Shown here one piece after another: positions 36,401 to 44,542 of a stretch of DNA of 64,000 bases. Every line of letters starts with the position of its first letter. Position 1 is the first letter of the stretch. Both the position numbers and the translations under genes were made by a program. The notes under the pieces were generated by a model, which saw only the letters and a list, made by a program, of their open reading frames with translations, did no database searches and was not told where the DNA came from. The stretch is from the NCBI RefSeq assembly GCF_000308855.1, contig NZ_BAGM01000113.1, forward strand, positions 35,792-99,791. Direction: 5' to 3'. The stretch comes from Nocardia veterana NBRC 100344 (GTDB lineage Bacteria > Actinomycetota > Actinomycetes > Mycobacteriales > Mycobacteriaceae).

Positions 36401-38293
36401 TCAGATTCGATGTGCTCCACGGGAAACCCGCGGCAGTTCCAGATCCAGGGGAATGCGTCCCTCGGCCAGATGCGGTTCGGCCTCGTCGGCCGGCATCGGC
36501 CGGGCGATCAGGAATCCCTGCGCCCGATAGCAGCCCAGCCCGACCAGGGTGCGCGCCGCCACCGCCGTCTCGACCCCCTCGCCGACCACTCCGAGCCCGA
36601 ACGAACCCGCAAGTCCCACAATGGATTTGACGATCGCCAGGTCGTCGGTACTGGCGCCGAGCCGCTGGACGAAACCGCGGTCGATCTTCACCGCGTCCAC
36701 CGGCAGCGCCTTGAGGTGCGACAGCGAACTGTAGCCGGTGCCGAAGTCGTCGATCGCGATCTGCACACCCATTCGTTTGAGTCCCCGCAGCGTGACCTGG
36801 GTGCGGGTCAGATCCGACACCACCACGTGTTCGGTAATCTCCAAGCACACCGAACTGCCGTCGATGCCGTGCCGCCGCAGCACATCCTCGACGCACTCCA
36901 CGAAATCCAGGCTCACCAGCTGCACCGGCGACACGTTGATCCGAATCACCACATTCGACGCCAGCCCGGCCCGCCGCCATTTGGCGAATTGCGCACAGGC
37001 GGTGCGTAATACCCATCGGCCCAGTTCACCGGCCAGGTTCGTCGCCTCGGCCACCCCGACGAAAGCGCCCGGCGGCAGCAGGCCACGGGTGGGATGCTGC
37101 CAGCGCACCAGAGCTTCCAGCGCCACGATCCGCCCCGTGCGCAGATCGACCTCGGGCTGATAGTGCAACAGCAGCGATCCGTCGGACACGGCGCCGCGCA
37201 GGTTCAATTCGACATCGTCCTGCAATTCGAATTGCGCGCGCATCGCATCGGTGAACACGGCGACGCCGTTCCCGCCCCCGGACTTCGCCGACAACAGCGC
37301 GTGATCGGCGCGCCGCAACACATCCGCGACCGTGGTCTCGCCCGGCATCCCCAGCGCCACACCGACGCTCGCGCCGCGGCTGACCGTCTCACCGCCCACC
37401 GACACCCGCCGCGTGATCAGCTGCTGGATGCGGGTGGCCTCCAGTTCCGCGGCGACCGGATCCACCGGCTTGGCCGGCACGATCACGAATTCGTCGCCGC
37501 CCAGCCGCGCGATCATGTCGTTGGGATCCAGATGTTCCTTCAGCCGCGCGGACAGGGTGCGGATGAAATTGTCACCCGCGGTGTGCCCCAGAAAGTCGTT
37601 GAGCGCCTTGAGCCGGTCGAGGTCGAGGAAGAACGCGGCGACCGGTCCCGGGCTGCCCGGACGCAGCCGTTCCTCCATATGCTCGAGCAGCGCGCGGCGA
37701 TTGGCCAAACCGGTCAGGTCGTCGTGCAGCGCGATATATCGCAGCCGTTCCTCGGCGACCACCCGTGCCTGCAATTGGGCCAGCAATGCCGCAATGGCCT
37801 TGAGGACATTGATTTCGCGGTTACTCCACTCGCGATCGCCCATCTTCATGAAGCCGAGCAATCCGGTGGGTTCGCCACGCGAGATCAGTGGGACGGTGGC
37901 GGTGGTGACATCCCCGAAGCCCGAGGACCGCCGGATCGTCTCCTGATAATCGGAGAATTCCGGGGTGGGCCGCGCGATCATCGGTTCGGTCGCATGTTCG
38001 ACGGCCCGGAACACCGAATCGGCCTGGTCGAAATACACCACGCGCAGCGGGTCCGGATCGGGCACGTCCGGACGCGGCGGCCATTCCGCGACCAGCACCG
38101 TGGCCCGCCGTTCCCGGTCGGTATGGCGGACGAAACTGAAATCGACGTCGAAGTAGTCGACCAGTTTGGCCAGCACTCGTTCGGTCGCCGCCACCATCGT
38201 CGTGGCGTCGACACCCATCAACTCCGCGGCGACCTGGGTCACCAACGAGTCGAGCGTTCGCCGAGGCACCTTGTCTCCGATCGCGCTATCCAC
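36401..38293 (-). CDS. GAF-GGDEF-EAL cyclic-di-GMP turnover protein
   Basis: This 630-residue protein combines an N-terminal GAF domain (about 20-185), a GGDEF diguanylate cyclase domain with an intact GGDEF at 265-269, and an EAL phosphodiesterase domain with intact EAL at 393-395 followed by the DDFGTGYSSLSHL motif. It closely resembles M. tuberculosis Rv1354c, which makes and degrades c-di-GMP. Both active sites look functional. It starts with GTG and is followed by the GAF/PAS-like gene. Confidence 0.95.
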   Translation of the reverse strand: MDSAIGDKVPRRTLDSLVTQVAAELMGVDATTMVAATERVLAKLVDYFDVDFSFVRHTDRERRATVLVAEWPPRPDVPDPDPLRVVYFDQADSVFRAVEHATEPMIARPTPEFSDYQETIRRSSGFGDVTTATVPLISRGEPTGLLGFMKMGDREWSNREINVLKAIAALLAQLQARVVAEERLRYIALHDDLTGLANRRALLEHMEERLRPGSPGPVAAFFLDLDRLKALNDFLGHTAGDNFIRTLSARLKEHLDPNDMIARLGGDEFVIVPAKPVDPVAAELEATRIQQLITRRVSVGGETVSRGASVGVALGMPGETTVADVLRRADHALLSAKSGGGNGVAVFTDAMRAQFELQDDVELNLRGAVSDGSLLLHYQPEVDLRTGRIVALEALVRWQHPTRGLLPPGAFVGVAEATNLAGELGRWVLRTACAQFAKWRRAGLASNVVIRINVSPVQLVSLDFVECVEDVLRRHGIDGSSVCLEITEHVVVSDLTRTQVTLRGLKRMGVQIAIDDFGTGYSSLSHLKALPVDAVKIDRGFVQRLGASTDDLAIVKSIVGLAGSFGLGVVGEGVETAVAARTLVGLGCYRAQGFLIARPMPADEAEPHLAEGRIPLDLELPRVSRGAHRI

Positions 38294-38742
38294 GGCATGT
38301 CAAGGGAAGGACGTCCACGCCCCGAGCGTCGATGAATTCGCCCTGAACCGACGCTAGTGTATCGACGTATTGCGGTGAAATCGCGGCGAGTTCGCGGAGA
38401 GGTCCGCGGCGCAATTCGCCCCGGCTCGCGACGACGTCGGTACCACCGGGTCGCACATGCTCGTCAGCAGCCATATCGACGCAGCGCCTCCGGTCCGGCT
38501 TCCAGCCCAGTCATACGGTTCCTACTCTGTTGCTGCGCGGCGCGGCGCGACCTTTCGGTGTCGGATTCGGCCACCCAGGGCAGTATCCGTCATCGCACCG
38601 GAATTGACCAGACGTCCGGCAAATCTTCCGAAACCAGAGCGCGGAGTCGGGTATCAGGCCAGGTCATGCCGCCGGTGTTGTACGACACAGACAACAAAAA
38701 GACCGTCCGGTCCAGAACCGGCTATCAGTCAGCAATCGGACA
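38294..38742. other. Intergenic region
   Basis: I see no supported gene in these 449 bases. The possible plus-strand frame at 38357-38746 has Arg/Ser-rich shadow-like composition. The only recognisable element is the terminator at its right edge. Confidence 0.6.
38690..38724 (-). terminator. Terminator of the GyrI-like gene pair
   Basis: On the minus strand CCGGT and ACCGG pair around a TCTGG loop, followed by ACGGTC and a TTTTTG run. It lies about 20 bp after the second GyrI-like gene. This is one of the few T-tailed terminators in the window. Confidence 0.7.
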
Positions 38743-39174
38743 TTAGACCAGGATCGAGATGAACAGTTCCAGCCGATCCGGACCCCGCCAGACCTCGATC
38801 TCCTCCCGATACGCGCGGGTGATCTCGGCCGACGCGGTGGCATCGTCCACCTGCGCCCACACATCCTCGACCGGATCGTGATAATCACCGTTCGGCTCGA
38901 AACGGGCATAGACACCTTTCGGCACCCGAATCATCACATCACCCACCGGAACCTCATCCGGCGTCCGATATTCGTAGCTGACCAGCACGTTGTAATTTCC
39001 GGACGGATCGGGCACGTATACGGTGTGGAGCGCCCCACCGACCTCGCGATCACGCAGCCGGTCGCGCAGAAATTCGATCAGCTCACTGTTGCTGACCTTG
39101 AAACTCGGCCGCACTCGCGGCACCACCAAACCGCCGTAGACGGCCGCATCGCGGACCACTATCGAATGGCTCAT
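38743..39174 (-). CDS. GyrI-like (effector-binding) domain protein
   Basis: This 143-residue protein is a single GyrI/AraC-effector-binding-type domain, as suggested by the alternation of strands and the motif VPKGVYARFEPNGDYHDPVEDVWAQV near the C-terminus. Proteins of this fold bind small hydrophobic or cationic drugs and sometimes proteins. It overlaps the preceding gene by ATGA, and that gene encodes a similar domain, so the two form a tandem pair. There is no DNA-binding domain. The ligand is unknown. Confidence 0.75.
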   Translation of the reverse strand: MSHSIVVRDAAVYGGLVVPRVRPSFKVSNSELIEFLRDRLRDREVGGALHTVYVPDPSGNYNVLVSYEYRTPDEVPVGDVMIRVPKGVYARFEPNGDYHDPVEDVWAQVDDATASAEITRAYREEIEVWRGPDRLELFISILV

Positions 39175-39614
39175 CGGGGATCTACCGCCAGGTACAGATC
39201 GATCTTGTACGCATGCGGATAGCACTCGAAATCGCCGGTGAAGGTGCGTTTGATCTGGTTGTGTTCCTCGGCGTAGGCGATCTGGGTCCACAGATCGGTC
39301 ATGATCTGCGGGAAATTACCGACCGAGGAGAAACGCGCATAGGTACCGGCCGGGAGCCGGGAAACGATATGACCGCGCGTCACCTGCTCGAACGAACGGC
39401 ATTCGTAGCCGACGATCTGCGTATTGAAGGTGCCCAGATCGGGGGCGTAATCGGTATAGGAGCTGGCCAGCGGGCCACCCAGTTCCTGATGCAGCACCGC
39501 GGCCCAAGCCGCCTCGAGATCACGGTCGCGCAGTTCTCCGAGCGCACGTTTCGGGCTGCGCACCGGTAGTCCGGCGACCCACGTCTCGTCCCGCTCGACG
39601 ATTTCGAACTGCAT
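39171..39614 (-). CDS. GyrI-like (effector-binding) domain protein
   Basis: This 147-residue protein has the same fold signature as its neighbour: AGLPVRSPKRALGELRDRDLEAAW, YECRSFEQV and LPAGTYARFSSVGNFPQIMTDLW. The two are diverged paralogues, with YARF as the clearest shared motif. ATG at 39614 is the first of the two genes in the operon. Stand-alone GyrI-like proteins may sequester toxic compounds, or may act as sensors. No enzymatic residues are obvious. Confidence 0.75.
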   Translation of the reverse strand: MQFEIVERDETWVAGLPVRSPKRALGELRDRDLEAAWAAVLHQELGGPLASSYTDYAPDLGTFNTQIVGYECRSFEQVTRGHIVSRLPAGTYARFSSVGNFPQIMTDLWTQIAYAEEHNQIKRTFTGDFECYPHAYKIDLYLAVDPR

Positions 39615-40000
39615 GCAAGAACTCTCTCGATGTGATCGCGCCTGCGCCGCGCAACCGGTGCTGCGGCGGACCGTCCGGCTGGAAACGCCATGTTATCAAC
39701 ATCGAAAACGCGCAACCCGTACGTCGGCCGCGCCGAACAGCTGATCATCCGACCGATTCACCGCGGCGACCGTCCGGCTTTCCAAAGCCACCACCGCCGA
39801 TCACCGCCTCCCGGTGCCGATCGTTACCCGCACCCGGAGCCGAGCAGGGTCCCGCACCCCGGGCATGCCGGGCAAACGAAATCAATCGGCTCTCAGCGCG
39901 ATCCCCATCGCAAATACGGAGCTACCGATCCCGCCGGCGTGGCAGCACCCGCGTCGAGCGGGCACACTCGCAGAGGTACCGATCGAACGGAGGGCCGAGG
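39615..40000. other. Intergenic region upstream of the UDG gene
   Basis: These 386 bases lie between the divergent GyrI-like pair and the uracil-DNA glycosylase gene. Open frames here are long only because of high GC. I see no gene. Confidence 0.6.
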
Positions 40001-40798
40001 GTGTCCAGGACCACCCGCAGCGAACGGATGCGCACCACCGGGCAGCCGGCGACGACCGCCGACTATCCGAATCTGGCCGCCATGGACGCCGCCCTGGTCG
40101 ACTGCCGCGCCTGCCCGCGCCTGGTCGCCTGGCGGGAACAGGTCGCGCGCGAGAAGCGCGCCGCCTTCCGCGACGAAACCTATTGGGGCCGTCCGGTGAC
40201 CGGATTCGGTCCCGACGACGCCCGCATGCTGCTGGTCGGGCTGGCCCCCGCCGCCCACGGCGGAAACCGCACCGGCCGCATGTTCACCGGCGACCGCAGC
40301 GGCGACGTCCTGTTCGCCGCGCTGTACACGATCGGCGCCGCCACCCAGCCCACCGCAACCCGCCGGGACGACGGACTCCGCCTCATCGGCACCCGAGTCA
40401 CCTCACCCGTACACTGCGCCCCGCCCGACAACAAACCCACCACCGACGAGCGCGACCGCTGCCGGCACTGGCTGATCAACGAACTCGAACTCCTGGCGCC
40501 CACCGTGCGGTCCGTCGTGGTCCTCGGCGCCTGGGGCTGGCAGGCCCTGATGCCGGCCCTCACCGCCGCCGGCTGGCAGGTCCCCCGCCCCCGCCCGACC
40601 TTCGGCCACGGCGTGCACTACTCGATCGACCCCGCCCGCCCCGGCCGCCACCGCCTCGACCTGTTCGGCTGCTACCACGTCAGCCAGCAGAACACCTTCA
40701 CCGGCCGCCTCACCCCCGCCATGCTCGAAACGGTCCTCGCCGAAGCCGCCACCACCGCCGGCCTCACCCTCACCCCACCCACCCAGGAACCCACCTGA
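40001..40798 (+). CDS. Uracil-DNA glycosylase (family 5, UdgB type)
   Basis: This 265-residue iron-sulfur enzyme excises uracil and related damaged bases. Four cysteines spaced as in the 4Fe-4S type (Cys35, Cys38, Cys139, Cys154) are seen. Motif GLAPAAHGGNRTGRMFTGD (about 80-98) lacks the catalytic polar residue of families 1 and 4, and HVSQQNTFTGRL is near 227-238; this combination defines family 5. GTG 40001 follows GGAGGG (39989-39994); ATG 40028 is an alternative. High-GC actinobacteria use it against cytosine deamination. Confidence 0.93.
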   Translation: MSRTTRSERMRTTGQPATTADYPNLAAMDAALVDCRACPRLVAWREQVAREKRAAFRDETYWGRPVTGFGPDDARMLLVGLAPAAHGGNRTGRMFTGDRSGDVLFAALYTIGAATQPTATRRDDGLRLIGTRVTSPVHCAPPDNKPTTDERDRCRHWLINELELLAPTVRSVVVLGAWGWQALMPALTAAGWQVPRPRPTFGHGVHYSIDPARPGRHRLDLFGCYHVSQQNTFTGRLTPAMLETVLAEAATTAGLTLTPPTQEPT

Positions 40799-40934
40799 GC
40801 CGGTTCTCCTCCCGCCACCCCACCCCTGACCTTCTCCCACCTCCTGCCCGCCGTTCCCCCGCCCGACCAGCCGATTCGGAATCTTCCACAGTCACCTGCT
40901 AAAGTTCTCCTCCGTTGGCTCGGAAACGAGCCAC

Positions 40935-41007
40935 GGGGCTATGGCGCAGTTGGTAGCGCGTCTCGTTCGCATCGAGAAGGTCAGGGGTTCGATTCCCCTT
41001 AGCTCCA
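40935..41007 (+). tRNA. tRNA-Ala (anticodon CGC)
   Basis: A complete cloverleaf of 73 nt is present. The acceptor GGGGCTA pairs with TAGCTCC, the D-arm reads GCGC/GCGC, and the anticodon loop TTCGCAT gives CGC. The T-arm GGGG-TTCGATT-CCCC ends in discriminator A. CCA is not encoded. The gene marks the border between the conserved core and the accessory region to its right. Confidence 0.97.
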
Positions 41008-41013
41008 CTTCAT

Positions 41014-41048
41014 AGCGAATCCGCAGGTCACTGACCTGCGGATTCGCT
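41014..41048 (+). terminator. Strong hairpin after tRNA-Ala
   Basis: AGCGAATCCGCAGGTCA (41014-41030) and its exact complement (41032-41048) leave only a one-base centre, so 14 or more base pairs form with a small loop. It starts 7 bases after the tRNA. Transcription probably ends here. Confidence 0.85.
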
Positions 41049-41215
41049 GTTATGTGGCATCGCGCGAACTCGTTGGGCTAGTTGATCGCCGAAGATGAGT
41101 GCGACGAAGCTGGTGATCACTGCGGAGGCTTCGCTGGGGTCGATGTGCCTGTGCGCGAGTTGCAGCGGCAGGCCATCAATGAGGGACAGTCGGTTTGGGT
41201 CGGTTCCGTTGGGGT
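41028..41215 (-). pseudogene. C-terminal remnant of a TetR-type regulator (tentative)
   Basis: The minus frame ends with DPNRLSLIDGLPLQLA and IDPSEASAVITSFVALIFGDQL, which resembles the last helices of TetR ligand domains. The DNA-binding part is missing and the 5' side turns into unrelated sequence near 41215. The stop codon lies inside the tRNA terminator hairpin. This looks like debris left by an insertion or deletion at the tRNA. Homology is judged by eye only. Confidence 0.4.
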
Positions 41216-41373
41216 ATGGGCTTGGCAGGTCACCGCATCTTCCCGGGAATATGCAGCGATCGAGAACGCGTCGGTTCAAACGAGTAGCCGACGCGTTCGA
41301 CCGGCCCAGTGTGTGTGCCGGTTGACGAGCCCGCGACGAGTCGGCGCGGCGGGCATGCGCCCGCTGCGATTTT

Positions 41374-41901
41374 TCATCGGTCGTGCGGATTCGGATCGCC
41401 GGTTCGCCATCGCCGCACTGCGTCCGCTTGTGCGGTGCGGTTGCGCCGTTCTCGCGGGGTGATCATCAGCAGTTCGTCCACGGTTGAGGCGTCGCCGGTG
41501 GTGGCGGCGGCGTTCATCGCGGCGAGGGCCCGATCGTCGTCGGTGTAGGGCGGGACGACCAGGATGACCAGTCGACGGTCGCGGGTGCCCAGCATTTCGA
41601 TCGTGTTGACGGTCCCGTTGCGGTGGCCTTCGAGGCGGATGGCCAGCCCTTCGACGACCAGATCGCTGGGCGCGTTCGCCCACTCACCGAGGCGGTAGGT
41701 GATCCGGCGGACGGGTCCGAGCCGGCCCGACACGCTCGCCAGCAGCGCGGGCAACTCGACAACGAGGTCGTCGCTGCGCGGCCACCACGCTCCGTCGACG
41801 TAGCCGGTCTTCGCCGACTCCGGTTTCAGCCGCAGCCGGGGTACCAATTCCCCGACCGAGCCCGAGTTCTCCCTGTTCGGGTGAACATTGTCCGGTGTCA
41901 T
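41374..41901 (-). CDS. DUF5994-like protein A1
   Basis: This 175-residue protein belongs to the family that fills the region. Hallmarks are LRLKPESAKTGYVDGAWWPRSDDL, then VELPALLASVSGRLGPVRRITY and a C-terminal LVVPPYTDDDRALAAMNAAA. The core is about 110 residues, predicted alpha+beta, cytoplasmic. This member has an extra C-terminal helix (STVDELLMITPRERR) shared with its duplicate at 56254. It is the last gene of a three-gene minus-strand DUF5994 operon (42923 to 41374). Function is unknown. The family name is from memory. Confidence 0.85.
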   Translation of the reverse strand: MTPDNVHPNRENSGSVGELVPRLRLKPESAKTGYVDGAWWPRSDDLVVELPALLASVSGRLGPVRRITYRLGEWANAPSDLVVEGLAIRLEGHRNGTVNTIEMLGTRDRRLVILVVPPYTDDDRALAAMNAAATTGDASTVDELLMITPRERRNRTAQADAVRRWRTGDPNPHDR

Positions 41902-41945
41902 GGTCGACGCTCCTATCTCGAGCGGGTATCGGTCGGTTGCGGGTG

Positions 41946-42416
41946 TCACGGTCCGGGTGGTGGGCCGAGATGGCCGGCCGCGGCGAGCCGCATGCGTTCC
42001 CAGGCGACCTCGGGCGCGGTGGCGGCGGGGATGACGAGCAGTGCGAGTGCGGTGTTGTGCGCTCCGTAGAGATGCATGACCTCGGGCGGTTGGTCGTCGC
42101 TGCGGCCCTGTATGCGAATGTGGTCGTCGGTGTCGATGCGTCGTTGGGCGAGACTTGTTGCGTTCCATTCGAATCCGACGCGCATCGTGGTCCCGAGGCG
42201 TGGGGTGACGGCGCTGATCAGGTCGTGCAGTTCCGACGTGAGATTCGGGGTCCACGGCCACCAGGCGCCGTCGACGTTTCCCGGGACGGCTCCGCGTTCG
42301 CGGAGCATCAGACGGGGTGTGCGTGTGGGTGTGCGGAAGGGCTGTCGCTCGTCCGAGGCTGACGTGTCCGTCTCGAAGTGGTTGACGATGGGACGTCGTG
42401 TATGGAGGCGGGGCAT
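41946..42416 (-). CDS. DUF5994-like protein A2
   Basis: This 156-residue member has FRTPTRTPRLMLRE before the core VDGAWWPWTPNLTSELHDLISAVTPRLG. It carries an Asn-containing VGFEWNATSLAQRRIDTDDHIRI segment in place of the usual RxxY strand, so it is a distinct subtype shared with the proteins at 55323 and 56802. It starts 4 bp after A3 ends (TAG, then ATG), which implies translational coupling. The gap to A1 is 44 bp. Confidence 0.85.
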   Translation of the reverse strand: MPRLHTRRPIVNHFETDTSASDERQPFRTPTRTPRLMLRERGAVPGNVDGAWWPWTPNLTSELHDLISAVTPRLGTTMRVGFEWNATSLAQRRIDTDDHIRIQGRSDDQPPEVMHLYGAHNTALALLVIPAATAPEVAWERMRLAAAGHLGPPPGP

Positions 42417-42419
42417 GAT

Positions 42420-42923
42420 CTATCCCTCCCGTGTAGTGCCGGCGGCCACCAATTGGGAGTGGGCGGCGCGGGCGTCGGTGGATGGAAGGATTACGCGGAG
42501 TACCGTGACGGCGGTGTCGGCGCCGACGACATACATCGTGTTGCGCAAGTGGAACGGATAGGGCTCGAGGCTGATCGAACGACTTCCGACCGTCATCTGC
42601 CGGGGTGGGGGTGACCAGCCGTCCGGGTCGTAGACGATCCGATCGACCGGACCCAGCCGAATCGTCAAGACAGCCAGGAGATCCGGGAGTTCGGTAGCGA
42701 GGTCGGTGGACTCGGGCCACCACGCACCGTCGATGTAGTCCGAGTGGCGATTTTTCGGCTTCAGGCTCAGTCGCGGTGGGTGGTGGGTCACCGCGGCTTC
42801 GGGCGGGCCGGTCGAGAGGGGAGCCGGGGCGGCGGAGGCGCGTTCGGGTAGGGGATCGAGGTGGCGGCGAATTGCTTCCGGAAAAGCCTTGGTCTTGGTT
42901 GCGATTGTGTGAGCGATGGTCAT
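42420..42923 (-). CDS. DUF5994-like protein A3
   Basis: This 167-residue member begins with a 65-residue Pro-rich tail (MTIAHTIATKTKAFPEAIRRHLDPLPERAS) and then the core PPRLSLKPKNRHSDYIDGAWWPESTDLATELPDLLAVLT. It is the first gene of the operon and is divergent from a TetR gene, with a shared operator region between. Its duplicate at 57257 has the same length of 167 residues. No membrane segment or signal peptide is seen. Confidence 0.87.
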   Translation of the reverse strand: MTIAHTIATKTKAFPEAIRRHLDPLPERASAAPAPLSTGPPEAAVTHHPPRLSLKPKNRHSDYIDGAWWPESTDLATELPDLLAVLTIRLGPVDRIVYDPDGWSPPPRQMTVGSRSISLEPYPFHLRNTMYVVGADTAVTVLRVILPSTDARAAHSQLVAAGTTREG

Positions 42924-43068
42924 GATGGACCGGTCCTTACTCGTCGAGGCGGAATGTGGTGGCAATGATCGGCATGTCGACCGTTGCCTGTGTCCGAATC
43001 CGTGGCTGCCGACTCGCCGAGAGAAGAGGGACGCGGGTGCCGACGCTCGAATGGGAGTGACAACTCCA

Positions 43069-43123
43069 GTAGACGCCCATGTCGAGACAATGTCAACGCT
43101 GTAGGTATACAGTTTATGTCTAC
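43069..43123. promoter_or_regulatory. Operator region between A3 and the divergent TetR gene
   Basis: GTAGAC (43069-43074) and GTCTAC (43118-43123) form an outer inverted pair. Between them lie GACAATGTC (43086-43094) and CTGTAGGTATACAG (43099-43112), both palindromic. The GACANTGTC core equals the centre of the perfect operators at 2201-2239. The stretch CCAGTAGACGCCC ... AATGTCAACGCTGTAGGT recurs at 57,886-57,926 in the duplicate, while the flanks differ. Confidence 0.75.
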
Positions 43124-43155
43124 GGTGGTCGGCCTCGAGGGAATGAGCCTGCGTC

Positions 43156-43932
43156 ATGAACGAAACGTCATCGGACGTCCAGGATCCGACAGGTGGTGCC
43201 CGCATGCGTCGTGCTGCGAACGGTCGTGGCGCCGGTCAGGTCACGCGCGTGGGAGTACTCGCGGCGGCGCTGGCGATCATCGACAGTGACGGCGTCGAGG
43301 GATTGTCGATGCGCCGCTTGGCCGAGGCGGTGGGCCGGGACCCGATGGTTATCTACCGGCATGTACCGAACAAGGCGGCGGTGCTCGACGGTGTCGCCGA
43401 GATCGTCTTCGCGCAACTGCGAGTGGACAGCGCCGATCCGGACTGGGCCGGCGGGCTGCGGAAGGTCGCTCGCGATTTCCGCGCCCTGGCGCTGGCGCAT
43501 CCCCGGGTGGTGCCGTTGCTGGTGACGCGGCCGCTGGCGACACCGCTCGGGCAACGTTCCCCAGCGGTGGTCCGGCCGCTCGAGGACGTACTGACATTGC
43601 TGACCCGTGCCGGTTTCTCCGGAGCCGATGCGCTGCACATCTATCGTGCATTGTTCGGCTTCCTCTACGGTCATGTGCTCAATGAGCTCCAAGAATTGGT
43701 GGAACGCCCGGAAGAGACCGACGAAGTGCTGCGCCTCGGTCTGCATCGGTTGCCGGTCACAGAATTTCCGTTGTTACGCCGACTCGCCCCGGTGCTGGCC
43801 GATTACGACGGCCGCGCCGAATTGGAACGTGGACTCGACATCCTGCTCGCCGGCCTCACGGCCACACTGTCACCTCCCCGCGCGGATACCGCCACACGCG
43901 ATGCCACTGCCTGCGGGGCAGAGGAAGGATGA
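43156..43932 (+). CDS. TetR family regulator (TetR_C type) A
   Basis: This 258-residue protein has an N-terminal HTH (MRRLAEAVGRDPMVIYRHVPNKAAVLDGVAE, in part; recognition helix about 61-75) and a long TetR_C_1-type ligand domain (LALAHPRVVPLLVTRPLATPLG and RALFGFLYGHVLNELQELVERPEETDEVL). It is divergent from the A3-A2-A1 operon, so it likely represses those genes from the operator at 43069-43123. A near-identical protein is at 57976-58752. It may sense a hydrophobic molecule. Confidence 0.92.
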   Translation: MNETSSDVQDPTGGARMRRAANGRGAGQVTRVGVLAAALAIIDSDGVEGLSMRRLAEAVGRDPMVIYRHVPNKAAVLDGVAEIVFAQLRVDSADPDWAGGLRKVARDFRALALAHPRVVPLLVTRPLATPLGQRSPAVVRPLEDVLTLLTRAGFSGADALHIYRALFGFLYGHVLNELQELVERPEETDEVLRLGLHRLPVTEFPLLRRLAPVLADYDGRAELERGLDILLAGLTATLSPPRADTATRDATACGAEEG

Positions 43933-43939
43933 CCGCCTT

Positions 43940-44542
43940 TCACGGAAGGTCGTACGAGCTTGACGACAGGCGGCGGCTGAGGGTTTTCAGTCCGGCTCGG
44001 ATCCGCGCTTTGGCGGTCGGTAGCGGGATGTCGAGATCGATGGCGACCTGAGCGTAGGTGCGGTCACCGTAGAAGGCCAGTTCGATTGCTTCGCGCTGGC
44101 GGCTGCGAAGTTTGCACACTTCCCCGGCGACGGCGCGTTCGTCGAGGCGCTGGCCGACCTCGTCGTAGACCACGTCATGGTCGGGCGGGAACTGTCTACG
44201 GCCGAAAGCGCGTTCGCGGTCGGCCAGCGCTTGCTCCGAGCGCACCTGGTCGACAGCGCGACGATGAGCGAACATCATCAGCCATGCCATGGGAGTTCCG
44301 CGGTCGGCGTCGTAGTCCCCGGCCGCGATCCAGATGTGAAGATATATTTCCTGGCTGACTTCCTCGGCCAGAACCGGACTGTGCAGGATGAAGGTCAGCC
44401 TGGCGAGCAACCGAGGTCTGGTCGATCGATAGAACGCGGCGAAGGAATCGGTGTTGCCGTTCGCAGTCTCTCGCAGCAAGGTGGTCAAACTTGCAGCGTT
44501 GGTCGTCGAAGTACCGTTACGGGGACGTAGCTCGTCCTTCAT
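43940..44542 (-). CDS. ECF-type RNA polymerase sigma factor (SigK-like)
   Basis: This 200-residue sigma factor has region 2 (SFAAFYRSTRPRLLARLTFILHSPVLAEEVSQEIYLHIWIAAGDYD, in part, with MAWLMMFAHRRAVDQVRSEQA as region 2.3-2.4) and region 4 (LRSRQREAIELAFYGDRTYAQVAIDLDIPLPTAKARIRAGLKTL). It resembles SigK-like ECF factors. No anti-sigma gene is adjacent, which is unusual. Start ATG 44542 is chosen because the sequence upstream is not conserved-looking. A truncated copy lies at 58861-59220. Its targets may include the DUF5994 genes. Confidence 0.9.
   Translation of the reverse strand: MKDELRPRNGTSTTNAASLTTLLRETANGNTDSFAAFYRSTRPRLLARLTFILHSPVLAEEVSQEIYLHIWIAAGDYDADRGTPMAWLMMFAHRRAVDQVRSEQALADRERAFGRRQFPPDHDVVYDEVGQRLDERAVAGEVCKLRSRQREAIELAFYGDRTYAQVAIDLDIPLPTAKARIRAGLKTLSRRLSSSSYDLP

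Noticed and set aside
36393..37016. N-terminal extension of the GAF/PAS-like protein
   Set aside because: It runs through the EAL coding sequence in another frame and has Arg/Gly-rich shadow composition.
38357..38746. Possible gene of 129 codons
   Set aside because: Arg/Ser-rich, no domain, and it crosses the terminator and the GyrI-like gene end.
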